Shown one piece after another: positions 56,547-64,000 of a stretch of DNA of 64,000 nucleotides. A program made the position numbers and the translations under genes. Every line of letters begins with the position of its first letter. The first letter of the stretch is position 1. The stretch comes from Planctomycetota bacterium. GTDB lineage: Bacteria > Planctomycetota > Phycisphaerae > WQYP01. The stretch is from positions 80,664 to 144,663 of the forward strand of contig JAKAEB010000001.1 in NCBI GenBank assembly GCA_021818445.1. Direction: 5' to 3'. Under the pieces are notes generated by a model that did no database searches, was not told where the DNA came from, and saw nothing but the letters and a program-made list of their open reading frames with translations.

Positions 56547-57143
56547 ATGCCTTTTGACTTCAAGTCGGTGTTTGAAAACGCCCTGCCCTATGATCGTTTC
56601 CTTGATACTTACGCCAGTGCAGACGATAAAAAACGCTGGGTTGATTTCGCCGCTAAGGTTCAGCTTTCCCCCGAGCAAAAATCGCTTGTGGCCGGTTTTC
56701 GGCGAAAAATGCCCGTGCTATGTCTGGCTGGCGTATGGTGCGGTGATTGCGTTAATGCGTGTCCCATATTTCACGCCATCGCCAAAGAATCGTCAACGAT
56801 TGATTTGCGGTTTGTACATCGCGAAAGAAATTTTCTTCCGCAAGCGACCGATGCGGGCACGCGCCTTGCCAATGAATTATCCATCTGTGGCGGGCCGCGT
56901 GTACCGGTACTGGTATTTTTGTCCGAGGATTTTTACGAGTGTGAACGCTTTGGTGAACGGACGCTGGCAACCTACCGACAGAAAGTCGCTTCACGTCAGG
57001 GGGCAAGTTGCAGCACTGGGCTTTTTGCGCCCCCAACCGATATAGTCAAAGCCAATGTTGCAGAGTGGCTGACCCACTTTGAACGCATTGAACTGATGTT
57101 GCAAATCAGTCCGCGGCTGATGAAACTGAACGGAGAGGCATAG
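56547..57143 (+). CDS. Thioredoxin-like protein with WCGDC active site
   Basis: A 198-residue protein with a thioredoxin fold. The active-site motif is VWCGDCVNACPIF (about 65-77), with a CxxC pair followed by a third cysteine four residues later. The strand PRVPVLVFLSEDFYECERFGE supplies the cis-Pro (VP) strand. It has no signal peptide and is probably cytoplasmic. It looks like the Thioredoxin_9-type family of unknown substrate, rather than a canonical thioredoxin. AAGGAG lies seven bases before the ATG, a strong site. The lipoprotein gene starts after four bases and the C26 gene ends 30 bases upstream, so they are probably co-transcribed. Confidence 0.8.
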   Translation: MPFDFKSVFENALPYDRFLDTYASADDKKRWVDFAAKVQLSPEQKSLVAGFRRKMPVLCLAGVWCGDCVNACPIFHAIAKESSTIDLRFVHRERNFLPQATDAGTRLANELSICGGPRVPVLVFLSEDFYECERFGERTLATYRQKVASRQGASCSTGLFAPPTDIVKANVAEWLTHFERIELMLQISPRLMKLNGEA

Positions 57144-57147
57144 ACGT

Positions 57148-57888
57148 ATGGCTTTTCGGCCGCCAAAATTGAATCATAGGTGGCGCTCGGCGCTGGCGGT
57201 CGCATGGCCCGCGACTGCAGTGCTTATCTGCACCATGTTGGCCGGGTGTCGGTCGGACATTACGCCGCTGCGTCCGGCGGCCATTGGCCCGCCGTGGGCC
57301 GATAAATTTAATATTGCGCCGCATGTCGCCGTTAAGCCGCTGACTACCAAGGCAGTGAAAGCGAACCGGCGGTTGTCGCCAATATGGTTTTTAAATATTA
57401 AAAATGCCACCGTCGTCACCATTAATGATGAACGGTATCACCACATCTGGCGTGAAGCGTTAAGGATGCTTCTGCACATGGGGTACCGCGTCGACTGGCG
57501 CGACTACAATCTCGGTGTTATTACCACGTTTCCCCGCACCGGGCCGGAAATTTTGCAGTTCTGGCGGCCTGATGCCACGAGCCTTCATTCGCTTGCAGAG
57601 GGTACAATCAATACATTCCGCCGTTTGGTCAGGGTTACCATCGCGCCGACACCGCACCAGCCGGGCTGCTTTCGCATATCCATCGAGGTGCTTGTGGAAC
57701 AACGCGAAAATCCGCAGGGCGGGGTGACCGGTGTGGCATTTCTCGGATCTTCATCATTTGGGGCCAATCCGCAGCCTCTCGTTTCTCAGCATGCATCGCC
57801 CACCACACCGGGGCGTTTCTGGATGCGTGTCGGACGTGATACTGCGCTGGAGAAAAAGCTCGCCCGAAGGTTGCTGTCAAAGCTTTAG
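57148..57888 (+). CDS. Lipoprotein of unknown function
   Basis: A 246-residue protein with a lipoprotein signal (CTMLAGC near residue 30) preceded by a basic n-region. The mature part has an alternation of strands and helices, with WREALRMLLHMGYRVDWRDYNLGVITTFPRTGPE in the middle and VTIAPTPHQPGCFRISIEVLVEQRENP after it; this resembles small DUF-type periplasmic domains, but I recognise no family. GGAGAGG lies nine bases before the ATG. It starts four bases after the thioredoxin-like gene and precedes pyrG by about 105 bp. It may belong with the envelope genes upstream. Confidence 0.65.
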   Translation: MAFRPPKLNHRWRSALAVAWPATAVLICTMLAGCRSDITPLRPAAIGPPWADKFNIAPHVAVKPLTTKAVKANRRLSPIWFLNIKNATVVTINDERYHHIWREALRMLLHMGYRVDWRDYNLGVITTFPRTGPEILQFWRPDATSLHSLAEGTINTFRRLVRVTIAPTPHQPGCFRISIEVLVEQRENPQGGVTGVAFLGSSSFGANPQPLVSQHASPTTPGRFWMRVGRDTALEKKLARRLLSKL

Positions 57889-57993
57889 CATCTGTTTCGA
57901 TCCCGTATCTGACGAAAAGCCCGGGCAGGGCGGAGGCAAACTTCGCGCCACGCTTAAATTCGGATACATTGTTGCTCCGAAGGATGGTTATCT

Positions 57994-59808
57994 ATGAATG
58001 AAGATGTCCAGCAGGAATTGCTTGCCTCTCTGGGAAATACCACACAGGAAACCGAATTTTTCACTCTCTTCCCCAACGGTTATGTCAAGGGACGCACCAA
58101 ATATGTGGTTGTGCTGGGCACGGTGATGAGCGGCCTGGGGAAGGGCATCTTTTCCTCGAGTTTGGCAAAAATCCTCAAGGATAAGGGCCTCCGCGTTGCC
58201 CCCATCAAAATGGAAGGGTATCTCAATATTGATTCCGGTACGCTTAACCCGTATCGGCATGGCGAGGTTTTCGTCCTTGATGACGGCATGGAAACCGACA
58301 TGGATCTGGGCACCTATGAACGCATGTTGGATGAAAACTTAAGTCGGGGAAATTTCACCACCAGCGGGCAGATATTCACCCGTATTCTGGAGCGTGAACG
58401 CCATGGTCAGTATCTCGGACGCGACGTGCAGATGATTCCGCATGTCACCGGCGAAGTGAAGCGCACGTTGCGGCAACTCGCTGTCGATTCCCATGCCGAT
58501 ATCGTCTTCATCGAGGTAGGCGGCACAGTTGGCGATTATGAAAATGGCTATTTTATTGAAGCTATTCGTGAATTGGCCTACGAAGAAGGTGAAGAGGCCG
58601 TCTGTGTCGTCGCCCTGACATACATCATGGAACCACAATCGCTGGGCGAGCAAAAATCCAAGGCCGCCCAGCTTGGTTTACGTCAGGTAATGCAGGCGGG
58701 GCTTCAGCCGCACATTATTGCCTGCAGGTGTCCCAGCCCGGTCAATGACAAAGTGCGCGAAAAAATTTCCATGTTCAGCAATGTCCCGTTGCGCAGAGTA
58801 TTTTCCATGCACGATGTCGCCAGCATCTATCTTGTGCCCGAGATGCTCCGGGAAGCGGGCATGGATCGAGAAGTCCTCACCCTGCTGAATATCCATGATC
58901 GGGTCAATCAACGCCTGGAAGACCGGGCCCGTCGCACGTGGCAGGTGTTTATTGATAAACTCCAGCAATCCAAAGAAAAATCCATCAACATCGTAATTGC
59001 CGGAAAGTACACGTCCGTCCGAGATGCGTATGCCAGTATTGATAAAGCCCTTGAACATTGCAGTGTGCATGCGGGGTGCCAGATCAACATCCGCTGGCTT
59101 GACACCACCGAGATCGACGCCCGCAATGTGGTTGATCATCTGCGCGGTGCGCACGGTATCATCGTCCCGGGCGGTTTTGGTGTACGCGGGGCCGAGGGCA
59201 AAATTCAGTGCGTGCGCTACGCCCGCGAAAACCACGTCCCCTATCTGGGTATTTGCCTGGGCTTTCAAATGGCAGTGGTGGAATATGCCCGTCATGTGTG
59301 CGGACTGGCCCAGGCCAATACAACGGAATTTGCTCCCGACTGCAAAGACCCAGTTATTGATGTGCTGCCGGAGCAGAAAAAAATTGAAGGCCTCGGCGGT
59401 AACATGCGCCTCGGTGGCAAGGATGTCATCCTGAAGGCGGGAACGCTGATCCGCCGTCTCTACGGCGACCATGAAACCGTGCGATTGCGTTTTCGCCATC
59501 GCTACGAAGTGGAGCCGCGGTATATCGCCGCCTTGGAAAAAGGTGGGTTGATATTCAGTGGTCACGCGCCGCATCAACCCATTATGCAGATGCTGGAACT
59601 CGCCCCGTCCGTGCATCCATACTTTGTTGCCACCCAGGCCCATCCGTGTCTTACCAGTCGCCCGCTGCATCCCGATCCACTATTTTTAGGGCTTGTTGAG
59701 GCCGCCATCCAGCGGGCTTATCCGCAGCAGGCATTTGCCGATCTCGATGCACCGCACAGTTCCCATGGTCTTCGGGCCCAATCCTCTCAACCTCTGGCTG
59801 TGAACTGA
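57994..59808 (+). CDS. pyrG: CTP synthase, divergent type with altered glutaminase triad
   Basis: PyrG makes CTP from UTP, ATP and glutamine. The synthase domain begins after an N-terminal extension of about 30 residues, whose ATG is supported by AAGGAT eight bases upstream. The P-loop reads VMSGLGKGIFSSS in place of the usual VVSSLGKGI, and IKMEGYLNIDSGTLNPYRHG replaces KLDPYINVDPGTMSPFQHG. In the glutaminase domain the nucleophile Cys421 (GICLGFQ) and His550 are present, but the triad residue that is Glu in other CTP synthases (HPEFTS) is Cys552 (HPCLTS). Length 604 against about 540. This variant of the synthase domain is one I associate with planctomycetes; the Cys replacement is the odd part. 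Confidence 0.94.
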   Translation: MNEDVQQELLASLGNTTQETEFFTLFPNGYVKGRTKYVVVLGTVMSGLGKGIFSSSLAKILKDKGLRVAPIKMEGYLNIDSGTLNPYRHGEVFVLDDGMETDMDLGTYERMLDENLSRGNFTTSGQIFTRILERERHGQYLGRDVQMIPHVTGEVKRTLRQLAVDSHADIVFIEVGGTVGDYENGYFIEAIRELAYEEGEEAVCVVALTYIMEPQSLGEQKSKAAQLGLRQVMQAGLQPHIIACRCPSPVNDKVREKISMFSNVPLRRVFSMHDVASIYLVPEMLREAGMDREVLTLLNIHDRVNQRLEDRARRTWQVFIDKLQQSKEKSINIVIAGKYTSVRDAYASIDKALEHCSVHAGCQINIRWLDTTEIDARNVVDHLRGAHGIIVPGGFGVRGAEGKIQCVRYARENHVPYLGICLGFQMAVVEYARHVCGLAQANTTEFAPDCKDPVIDVLPEQKKIEGLGGNMRLGGKDVILKAGTLIRRLYGDHETVRLRFRHRYEVEPRYIAALEKGGLIFSGHAPHQPIMQMLELAPSVHPYFVATQAHPCLTSRPLHPDPLFLGLVEAAIQRAYPQQAFADLDAPHSSHGLRAQSSQPLAVN

Positions 59809-59897
59809 GGCTAATTGCGTTTGCGTCATCAGCCATGAGGCTTTAGAGTCCAATCCTCTTTGGTGGTTTGTTTAGCATACTTGACCGGGGGTTGCCC

Positions 59898-62792
59898 ATG
59901 CCGGACTCGTCTATGCGCTTATCACATTCGTCTAATGGCACGAAGCAGCGCGATCGCTCCACGTATCCTAAACCCGACCGATCGGCACACGATCGCCGCC
60001 ATTTTCTCAAGGCGCTCTCAACTGGCGCTGCCGCAATGAGTACTGCCACAACCCCGGTTGCCGAAGCAATATCCGCTCCGCACTCGAAGTCAGGTGGGGC
60101 TATCTTCGTCAAGTCCTTTCGGCGAACGGCGCACGGAGTCCGGATTGACATGTCGATGGGGGTACTGGAAATAATCGCCCAAAATGCCCGCATCGTGAGG
60201 GTGCTTTATGTACCTGGCCGGGCCCAATTTTCGGTGCATACCAATCTGGCGGTCGTAAAAAAGCCGGAATCCATTCCCTTCCAGTTGCATGCAACTCGGG
60301 CTCATATTCGTCTTTCCACCGCATTGATCACCGTCCAAGTGCGTTGCAGCTCGGGGGCGTTAACGTTTTTTGATTCCAGCGGCCAGGCATTTCTCGCGGA
60401 ACCTTTGGAGGGAGGCAAATTTATGCGGCCCACGACTTTCAAGGGTGTTCCTGCCTTTGAAGTACGCCAGGCATTTTACCTGCCGGTCGATGAGGCGCTT
60501 TACGGATTGGGACAGCATCAGCAAGGCATTATGAATTATCATGGAAGTATTATTCGATTGGAACAGTCAAATCGACATATTGCCGTTCCCATCATGGTGT
60601 CCAACTATGGCTACGGTATTTTTTGGAACAATCCAGCTATCACTGAGGTTTCTGCGGGCGCTTCAAATCCTCAACCGATTGCTGCCGCATATCTGGTTGA
60701 CAGTCAGGGGAAACATGGTGGTTTGACGATCGAATATTTTTCCGACATGCGTTTTCGGAATCGTATCAGAATTGGCACCGATGCAACGCTCAAAATTTCC
60801 CCGCAGAACCGCGTGGTGGGCGGTATTCCGGCTCTTTCGACAACGAGGCCTTACAGTGTCCGCTGGACGGGGTGGATCAAGCCACCCGTCAGCGGCGGTT
60901 ACACTTTCACCGGTGAGATCAACGGCAGCATGCAATTGGCGGTGGGCGGAGAGGTTATTATTGATTGCCATGATGAACGGCCCAATACCAGCGTGTCTGC
61001 CAGGCTGGAACTCACCAAAGGTCGCAGGTACCGCTTCACGATGCAATATATTCATCACGCTGAACGCAGCGAGATGAAATTGCGATGGTCACTTCCTCCA
61101 ACAGCCAACGAGCGGCACACTTTAAGCTGGCAATCGCAGGTGGGTGGTGCCATTGACTATTACATTTTGTACGGTCCGTCCGCGGATGAGGTTATCTCGG
61201 CATGGCGCGGAATAAGTGGAACTGTACCCATGCTGGGCCGATGGGTGTGGGGGTTTTGGCAAAGTAAGTGTCTCTATAAAAGTCAGGCGGAAATTCTCGG
61301 TATAGCGGCGCAATATCGATCACTGAATATTCCCATCGACGGTATCGTACAGGATTTGTTCTATTGGCGGCCTGCACCTTGGGGCTCCAACCGCTTCAAC
61401 CCACGGCGTTATCCGTCTCCGGCGGGAATGGTGCGCACTCTGCACAGGGAGCATGTGCACTTTATGCTCAGTGTGTGGGCGCAGTTTGCTCCCGGCTCGT
61501 CAAATTATCGACGCTTACTACGTGCCGGTCTGCTGTATCCATCCCGTTGTCGGGATCGGTACTACGATGCGTTCAACCCTCTGGCTCGACGGCTTTATTG
61601 GCAATTTCTCAAGTTGCAACTGTTCTCGCTTGGGGTAGACGCATGGTGGCTTGACGCATCTGAACCGCAACTTTGCAATGATTGGGGGCAATTTGCCCAT
61701 ATTAAAACGCATCTCGGTTGGGGGGCCTTTGTCTACAATGCTTATCCATTGATGCACACGACCGCTGTTTACGAGGGGCAACGGCAAACAACATCACAAA
61801 AACGTATCATGATTCTTACCCGTTCTGCTTGGGCAGGCCAACAACGCAACAGTACCGTAGTATGGTCGGGTGATATCCCGGCCACGTGGCGGGTACTGCG
61901 CGAGCAGATTCCTGCTGGTATTAATTTCTCCCTCACGGGAATACCCTATTGGAATAGCGATATCGGCGGCTTTTTCAGCGGCAACCCTCAAGACCCGGCC
62001 TACCGCGAATTATTCATTCGTTGGTTTCAATTTGGTGCCTTCTGCCCATTGTTCAGAGTGCATGGTGCCAATTATCCGAAGGAAATGTGGCGTTTCGGAC
62101 CGGAGGCTATGCAAATCCTTCTTAAATTTGATCAACTCCGTTACCGCCTGCTGCCTTACATTTATTCGGTTTCCTGGATGGTCAGCCAGCAGGGATACAC
62201 CATGATGCGCGGATTGATGATGGATTTTGGCAGCGACCCTGCCGTGCTTTCCATTCCCGACCAATATTTTTTCGGGCCAGCATTGATGGTCAGCCCAGTG
62301 CTTGAGGCGCGGGCCGCCAGCCGCAACGTTTATCTTCCGCAAACCCGGCGTTGGTTCGATTTTTGGACGGGCACGCTACATCCGGGCGGCGGCACAATAG
62401 TCGTCCAGGCGGGTTTGGATTCTATGCCGCTGCAAGTACCGGCCGGGGCCATTGTCCTTTTGGGGCCATTAATCCATCGGGCCGACCTTCCCGCAGATCC
62501 ACTTGAAGTTCGTATCTATTCTGGTGCGGACGCAGCATTCACTCTCTATGAGGATGAAAATGACAACTACAACTACGAACGTGGCACCTATTCCGAAATA
62601 ACCTTTCATTGGTTACAACGCACCCGCACACTTACGATAGGGGACCGCAAAGGGGCTTTTCCCGGCATGCTGCGGCATCGTCGGATGCATATCGTTTTAG
62701 TGCGAGCCGGCCACGGCGTGGGCATTGTACCCACCGCCGCGCCAGACCATCTTGTTCATTACTCCGGCCGTGAAACGATGCTCTCATTATGA
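59898..62792 (+). CDS. Tat-exported glycoside hydrolase family 31 with PA14 insert (alpha-xylosidase/glucosidase-like)
   Basis: A 964-residue GH31 enzyme. A twin-arginine motif DRRHFLKAL and a hydrophobic run lie in the N-terminal 65 residues. The catalytic barrel has the nucleophile Asp586 in WWLDASEP and the acid/base Asp688 in WNSDIGG. A PA14 domain is inserted near 300-400, before the barrel (WTGWIKPPVSGGYTFTGEI and the IHHAERSEMKLRW strand). The same arrangement occurs in Cellvibrio alpha-xylosidase Xyl31A, which acts on xyloglucan; that specificity is therefore possible but not proven. I chose the ATG at 59898, since the upstream alternative is a TTG without support. It follows pyrG by 89 bp. 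Confidence 0.88.
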   Translation: MPDSSMRLSHSSNGTKQRDRSTYPKPDRSAHDRRHFLKALSTGAAAMSTATTPVAEAISAPHSKSGGAIFVKSFRRTAHGVRIDMSMGVLEIIAQNARIVRVLYVPGRAQFSVHTNLAVVKKPESIPFQLHATRAHIRLSTALITVQVRCSSGALTFFDSSGQAFLAEPLEGGKFMRPTTFKGVPAFEVRQAFYLPVDEALYGLGQHQQGIMNYHGSIIRLEQSNRHIAVPIMVSNYGYGIFWNNPAITEVSAGASNPQPIAAAYLVDSQGKHGGLTIEYFSDMRFRNRIRIGTDATLKISPQNRVVGGIPALSTTRPYSVRWTGWIKPPVSGGYTFTGEINGSMQLAVGGEVIIDCHDERPNTSVSARLELTKGRRYRFTMQYIHHAERSEMKLRWSLPPTANERHTLSWQSQVGGAIDYYILYGPSADEVISAWRGISGTVPMLGRWVWGFWQSKCLYKSQAEILGIAAQYRSLNIPIDGIVQDLFYWRPAPWGSNRFNPRRYPSPAGMVRTLHREHVHFMLSVWAQFAPGSSNYRRLLRAGLLYPSRCRDRYYDAFNPLARRLYWQFLKLQLFSLGVDAWWLDASEPQLCNDWGQFAHIKTHLGWGAFVYNAYPLMHTTAVYEGQRQTTSQKRIMILTRSAWAGQQRNSTVVWSGDIPATWRVLREQIPAGINFSLTGIPYWNSDIGGFFSGNPQDPAYRELFIRWFQFGAFCPLFRVHGANYPKEMWRFGPEAMQILLKFDQLRYRLLPYIYSVSWMVSQQGYTMMRGLMMDFGSDPAVLSIPDQYFFGPALMVSPVLEARAASRNVYLPQTRRWFDFWTGTLHPGGGTIVVQAGLDSMPLQVPAGAIVLLGPLIHRADLPADPLEVRIYSGADAAFTLYEDENDNYNYERGTYSEITFHWLQRTRTLTIGDRKGAFPGMLRHRRMHIVLVRAGHGVGIVPTAAPDHLVHYSGRETMLSL

Positions 62793-62829
62793 TTGGGTTG
62801 GTGCGGTACGCCCGATTCTGTTTCGCTTC

Positions 62830-62890
62830 TGAGGGCTTGCTATATGGTTCGCCGGGATGGCCATCCCATCTGTTGGCAAATCAGCCCTCA
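62830..62890 (+). repeat. Nested inverted repeats after the GH31 gene
   Basis: The outer arms TGAGGGCT (62830-62837) and AGCCCTCA (62883-62890) enclose the perfect palindrome GGGATGGCCATCCC (62854-62867). Together they can form a branched hairpin. They may end GH31 transcription or act as a leader element. Confidence 0.4.
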
Positions 62891-62964
62891 GGCTAAGGGA
62901 GGTGATGTGACGTTATCTTGCCCGCTGAATCAAAGGCGGTGCCGATGGGCTTGGTCATTCTTTG

Positions 62965-62982
62965 GGGCACCCCCGGGTGCCC
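62965..62982 (+). terminator. GC-rich hairpin between GH31 and threonine dehydratase genes
   Basis: GGGCACC (62965-62971) and GGTGCCC (62976-62982) form a 7-bp stem around a four-base loop. No T-run follows, so it may be an imperfect terminator. Confidence 0.4.
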
Positions 62983-63187
62983 GGGCGTCCTCACCCGCTT
63001 GCGCCTGTTGGACTGGTTCCGGGATACGCCGCAAATTGTTTTTTTCTGTGTCTTTGCCGCTGCCCGGAAAATTGCCATCCTGTATTACGGGCACGCAATG
63101 GTTCTGTTTGCAGATAGCCAATTCGTCGAGTACACCATCGCAATCGGCTCTGCGAAGCCGGCACAATATCAGCGTCTGGAGTATGTC

Positions 63188-64000
63188 ATGGGTATTTCGA
63201 TCGACGATGTTCTCGCGGCGCAACAACGCATCGGCGCTGCCATTTTGCACACGCCGTGCCCGCCATCCCAAGCCCTTTCCGAAATGACCGGTTGCCAGAT
63301 ATTTTGTAAAATGGAGCATCTTCAACGGACTGGCAGTTTTAAGGAGCGCGGTGCCCGCAATGCGCTGCTATTGCTTAATGATGACCAGAGAAAAAGAGGG
63401 GTCATTGCCGCATCCGCCGGCAACCATGCCCTGGGCTTGAGCTACCACGGGCAGCTCTTGCATATTCCCGTCACCGTTGTCATGCCGCAATTTGCCCCGT
63501 TGATAAAAATCGCCAATTGCCGTCGCATGAATGCACGCGTCATTCTCCACGGCGATACCTTGGTTCAGGCGCGGCGGAAGGCTGACGAAATCGCCCAACA
63601 CGAAGCGTTAACCTATATTCATGGTTTTAATGATGCGGCCGTCATCGCCGGTCAGGGTACACTGGGGCTGGAGATTCTCCAGCAGGTGCCGGACTGTCAG
63701 GCCGTCGTGGTACCGGTGGGCGGTGCCGGGCTTATTGCCGGCGTGTCTTTGGCGATTAAATCGTTGCAACCGGAGATTAAAATTATCGGCGTAGAAAGCG
63801 ACCGCGCCGCCGCGTTTCAAGCTGCAATGGCCGCCGGGCATCCGGTCAACGTGGAATGTCGCCCCACACTGGCCGATGGATTGGCTGTGGGTAAAATCGG
63901 GGTCGATTCCTTTGATCTGGCGCGGCGCTATGTTGATTGCGTGGTCGGTGTTGGCGAGGATGTTATTCCATCCGCCATCTTGCGCTTGCTGGAACTTGAA
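63188..64000 (+). CDS. ilvA: Threonine ammonia-lyase/serine dehydratase, PLP-dependent (3' truncated)
   Basis: A fold-type II PLP enzyme that deaminates threonine to 2-oxobutanoate, of the IlvA/TdcB family. The PLP lysine is in LQRTGSFKERGARNALL, the substrate-loop ASAGNHALGLSYHG follows, and GQGTLGLEILQQVPDCQAVVVPVGGAGLIAGV carries the phosphate-binding Gly-rich loop. The gene runs off the window edge, so about 270 residues are visible and the regulatory C-terminal part is unknown. The start MGISIDDVLAAQQRI matches the family and has CTGGAG six bases before it. A serine racemase-like activity is also possible. It follows the 395-bp interval after the GH31 gene. Confidence 0.9.
   Translation, partial: MGISIDDVLAAQQRIGAAILHTPCPPSQALSEMTGCQIFCKMEHLQRTGSFKERGARNALLLLNDDQRKRGVIAASAGNHALGLSYHGQLLHIPVTVVMPQFAPLIKIANCRRMNARVILHGDTLVQARRKADEIAQHEALTYIHGFNDAAVIAGQGTLGLEILQQVPDCQAVVVPVGGAGLIAGVSLAIKSLQPEIKIIGVESDRAAAFQAAMAAGHPVNVECRPTLADGLAVGKIGVDSFDLARRYVDCVVGVGEDVIPSAILRLLELE

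Larger units (their letters stand above)
62793..63187 (+). other. Gene-free interval of about 395 bp with nested inverted repeats
   Basis: No convincing gene is seen. A frame from 62945 runs in phase into the next gene but reads unlike that family. The interval holds an outer TGAGGGCT/AGCCCTCA pair, an inner perfect palindrome GGGATGGCCATCCC and, further on, a GGGCACC/GGTGCCC hairpin. Some of these may be the terminator of the GH31 gene and a leader of the next gene. Confidence 0.5.

Noticed and set aside
62945-63187. An 81-residue N-terminal extension of the threonine dehydratase gene
   Set aside because: The frame is open back to an ATG at 62945, but the residues are unlike the family, while MGISIDDVLAAQQRI matches its normal start and has its own ribosome-binding site.

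Overview
The window looks like an ordinary chromosomal stretch of a Gram-negative-type bacterium, most likely a planctomycete (probably class Phycisphaerae). The taxonomic call is inference. It rests on the divergent CTP synthase with a long N-terminal extension, a leucyl-tRNA synthetase with large insertions, SapC, NPCBM and prenyltransferase-repeat proteins, and HpnH. These sit beside a clear lipopolysaccharide (LPS) gene set (lptD, lptF, lptG, lpxK, hldE, gmhB). I saw no phage, transposase, CRISPR array or rRNA. One tRNA (Leu, anticodon CAA) is present.

Layout. 1-9 kb: the end of NAD synthetase, a secreted TPM-domain protein with an acidic tail, SapC, an endonuclease III-like glycosylase, a MATE exporter, a zinc alcohol dehydrogenase, tyrS and a membrane protein. 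9-16.4 kb: a GH20 hexosaminidase-like enzyme, a PfkB sugar kinase, the LPS export permeases lptF-lptG, and the hopanoid radical-SAM enzyme hpnH. 16.4-26 kb: a small beta-rich protein, mltA, a three-GAF diguanylate cyclase, lptD behind a 16-bp hairpin, and rpoN. 26-30 kb (minus strand): a likely four-gene operon coding for a prenyltransferase-repeat protein, an NPCBM protein, a zinc-ribbon/bPH2 membrane protein and an FMN-binding split-barrel protein, followed by tRNA-Leu. 30-37.5 kb: a GH43 lipoprotein, a DUF2752 protein, two translationally coupled lipoproteins, and two overlapping ABC exporter half-transporters whose degenerate sites match a heterodimer. 37.6-43.2 kb: a complete MarR-MacA-MacB(ATPase)-MacB(permease)-TolC type efflux operon. 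43.3-52 kb: a Tat-exported S9 peptidase, a small membrane protein, queG, a PPi-type phosphofructokinase and leuS. 52-60 kb: a tight run of lpxK, hldE, gmhB (with a C-terminal membrane extension), a C26 glutamine amidotransferase, a thioredoxin-like protein, a lipoprotein and pyrG. 60-64 kb: a PA14-containing GH31 enzyme and the start of threonine dehydratase.

The main theme is the cell envelope: lipid A phosphorylation (LpxK), ADP-heptose synthesis (HldE, GmhB), LPS transport (LptF, LptG, LptD), hopanoid extension (HpnH), murein turnover (MltA) and several exporters and lipoproteins. The observations most worth checking are the CTP synthase whose glutaminase triad Glu is replaced by Cys, the membrane-anchored GmhB, the asymmetric ABC pair with its two coupled lipoproteins, and the long hairpin ending seven bases before the lptD start codon. 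I did not find a clearly new multi-gene defence or mobile system.
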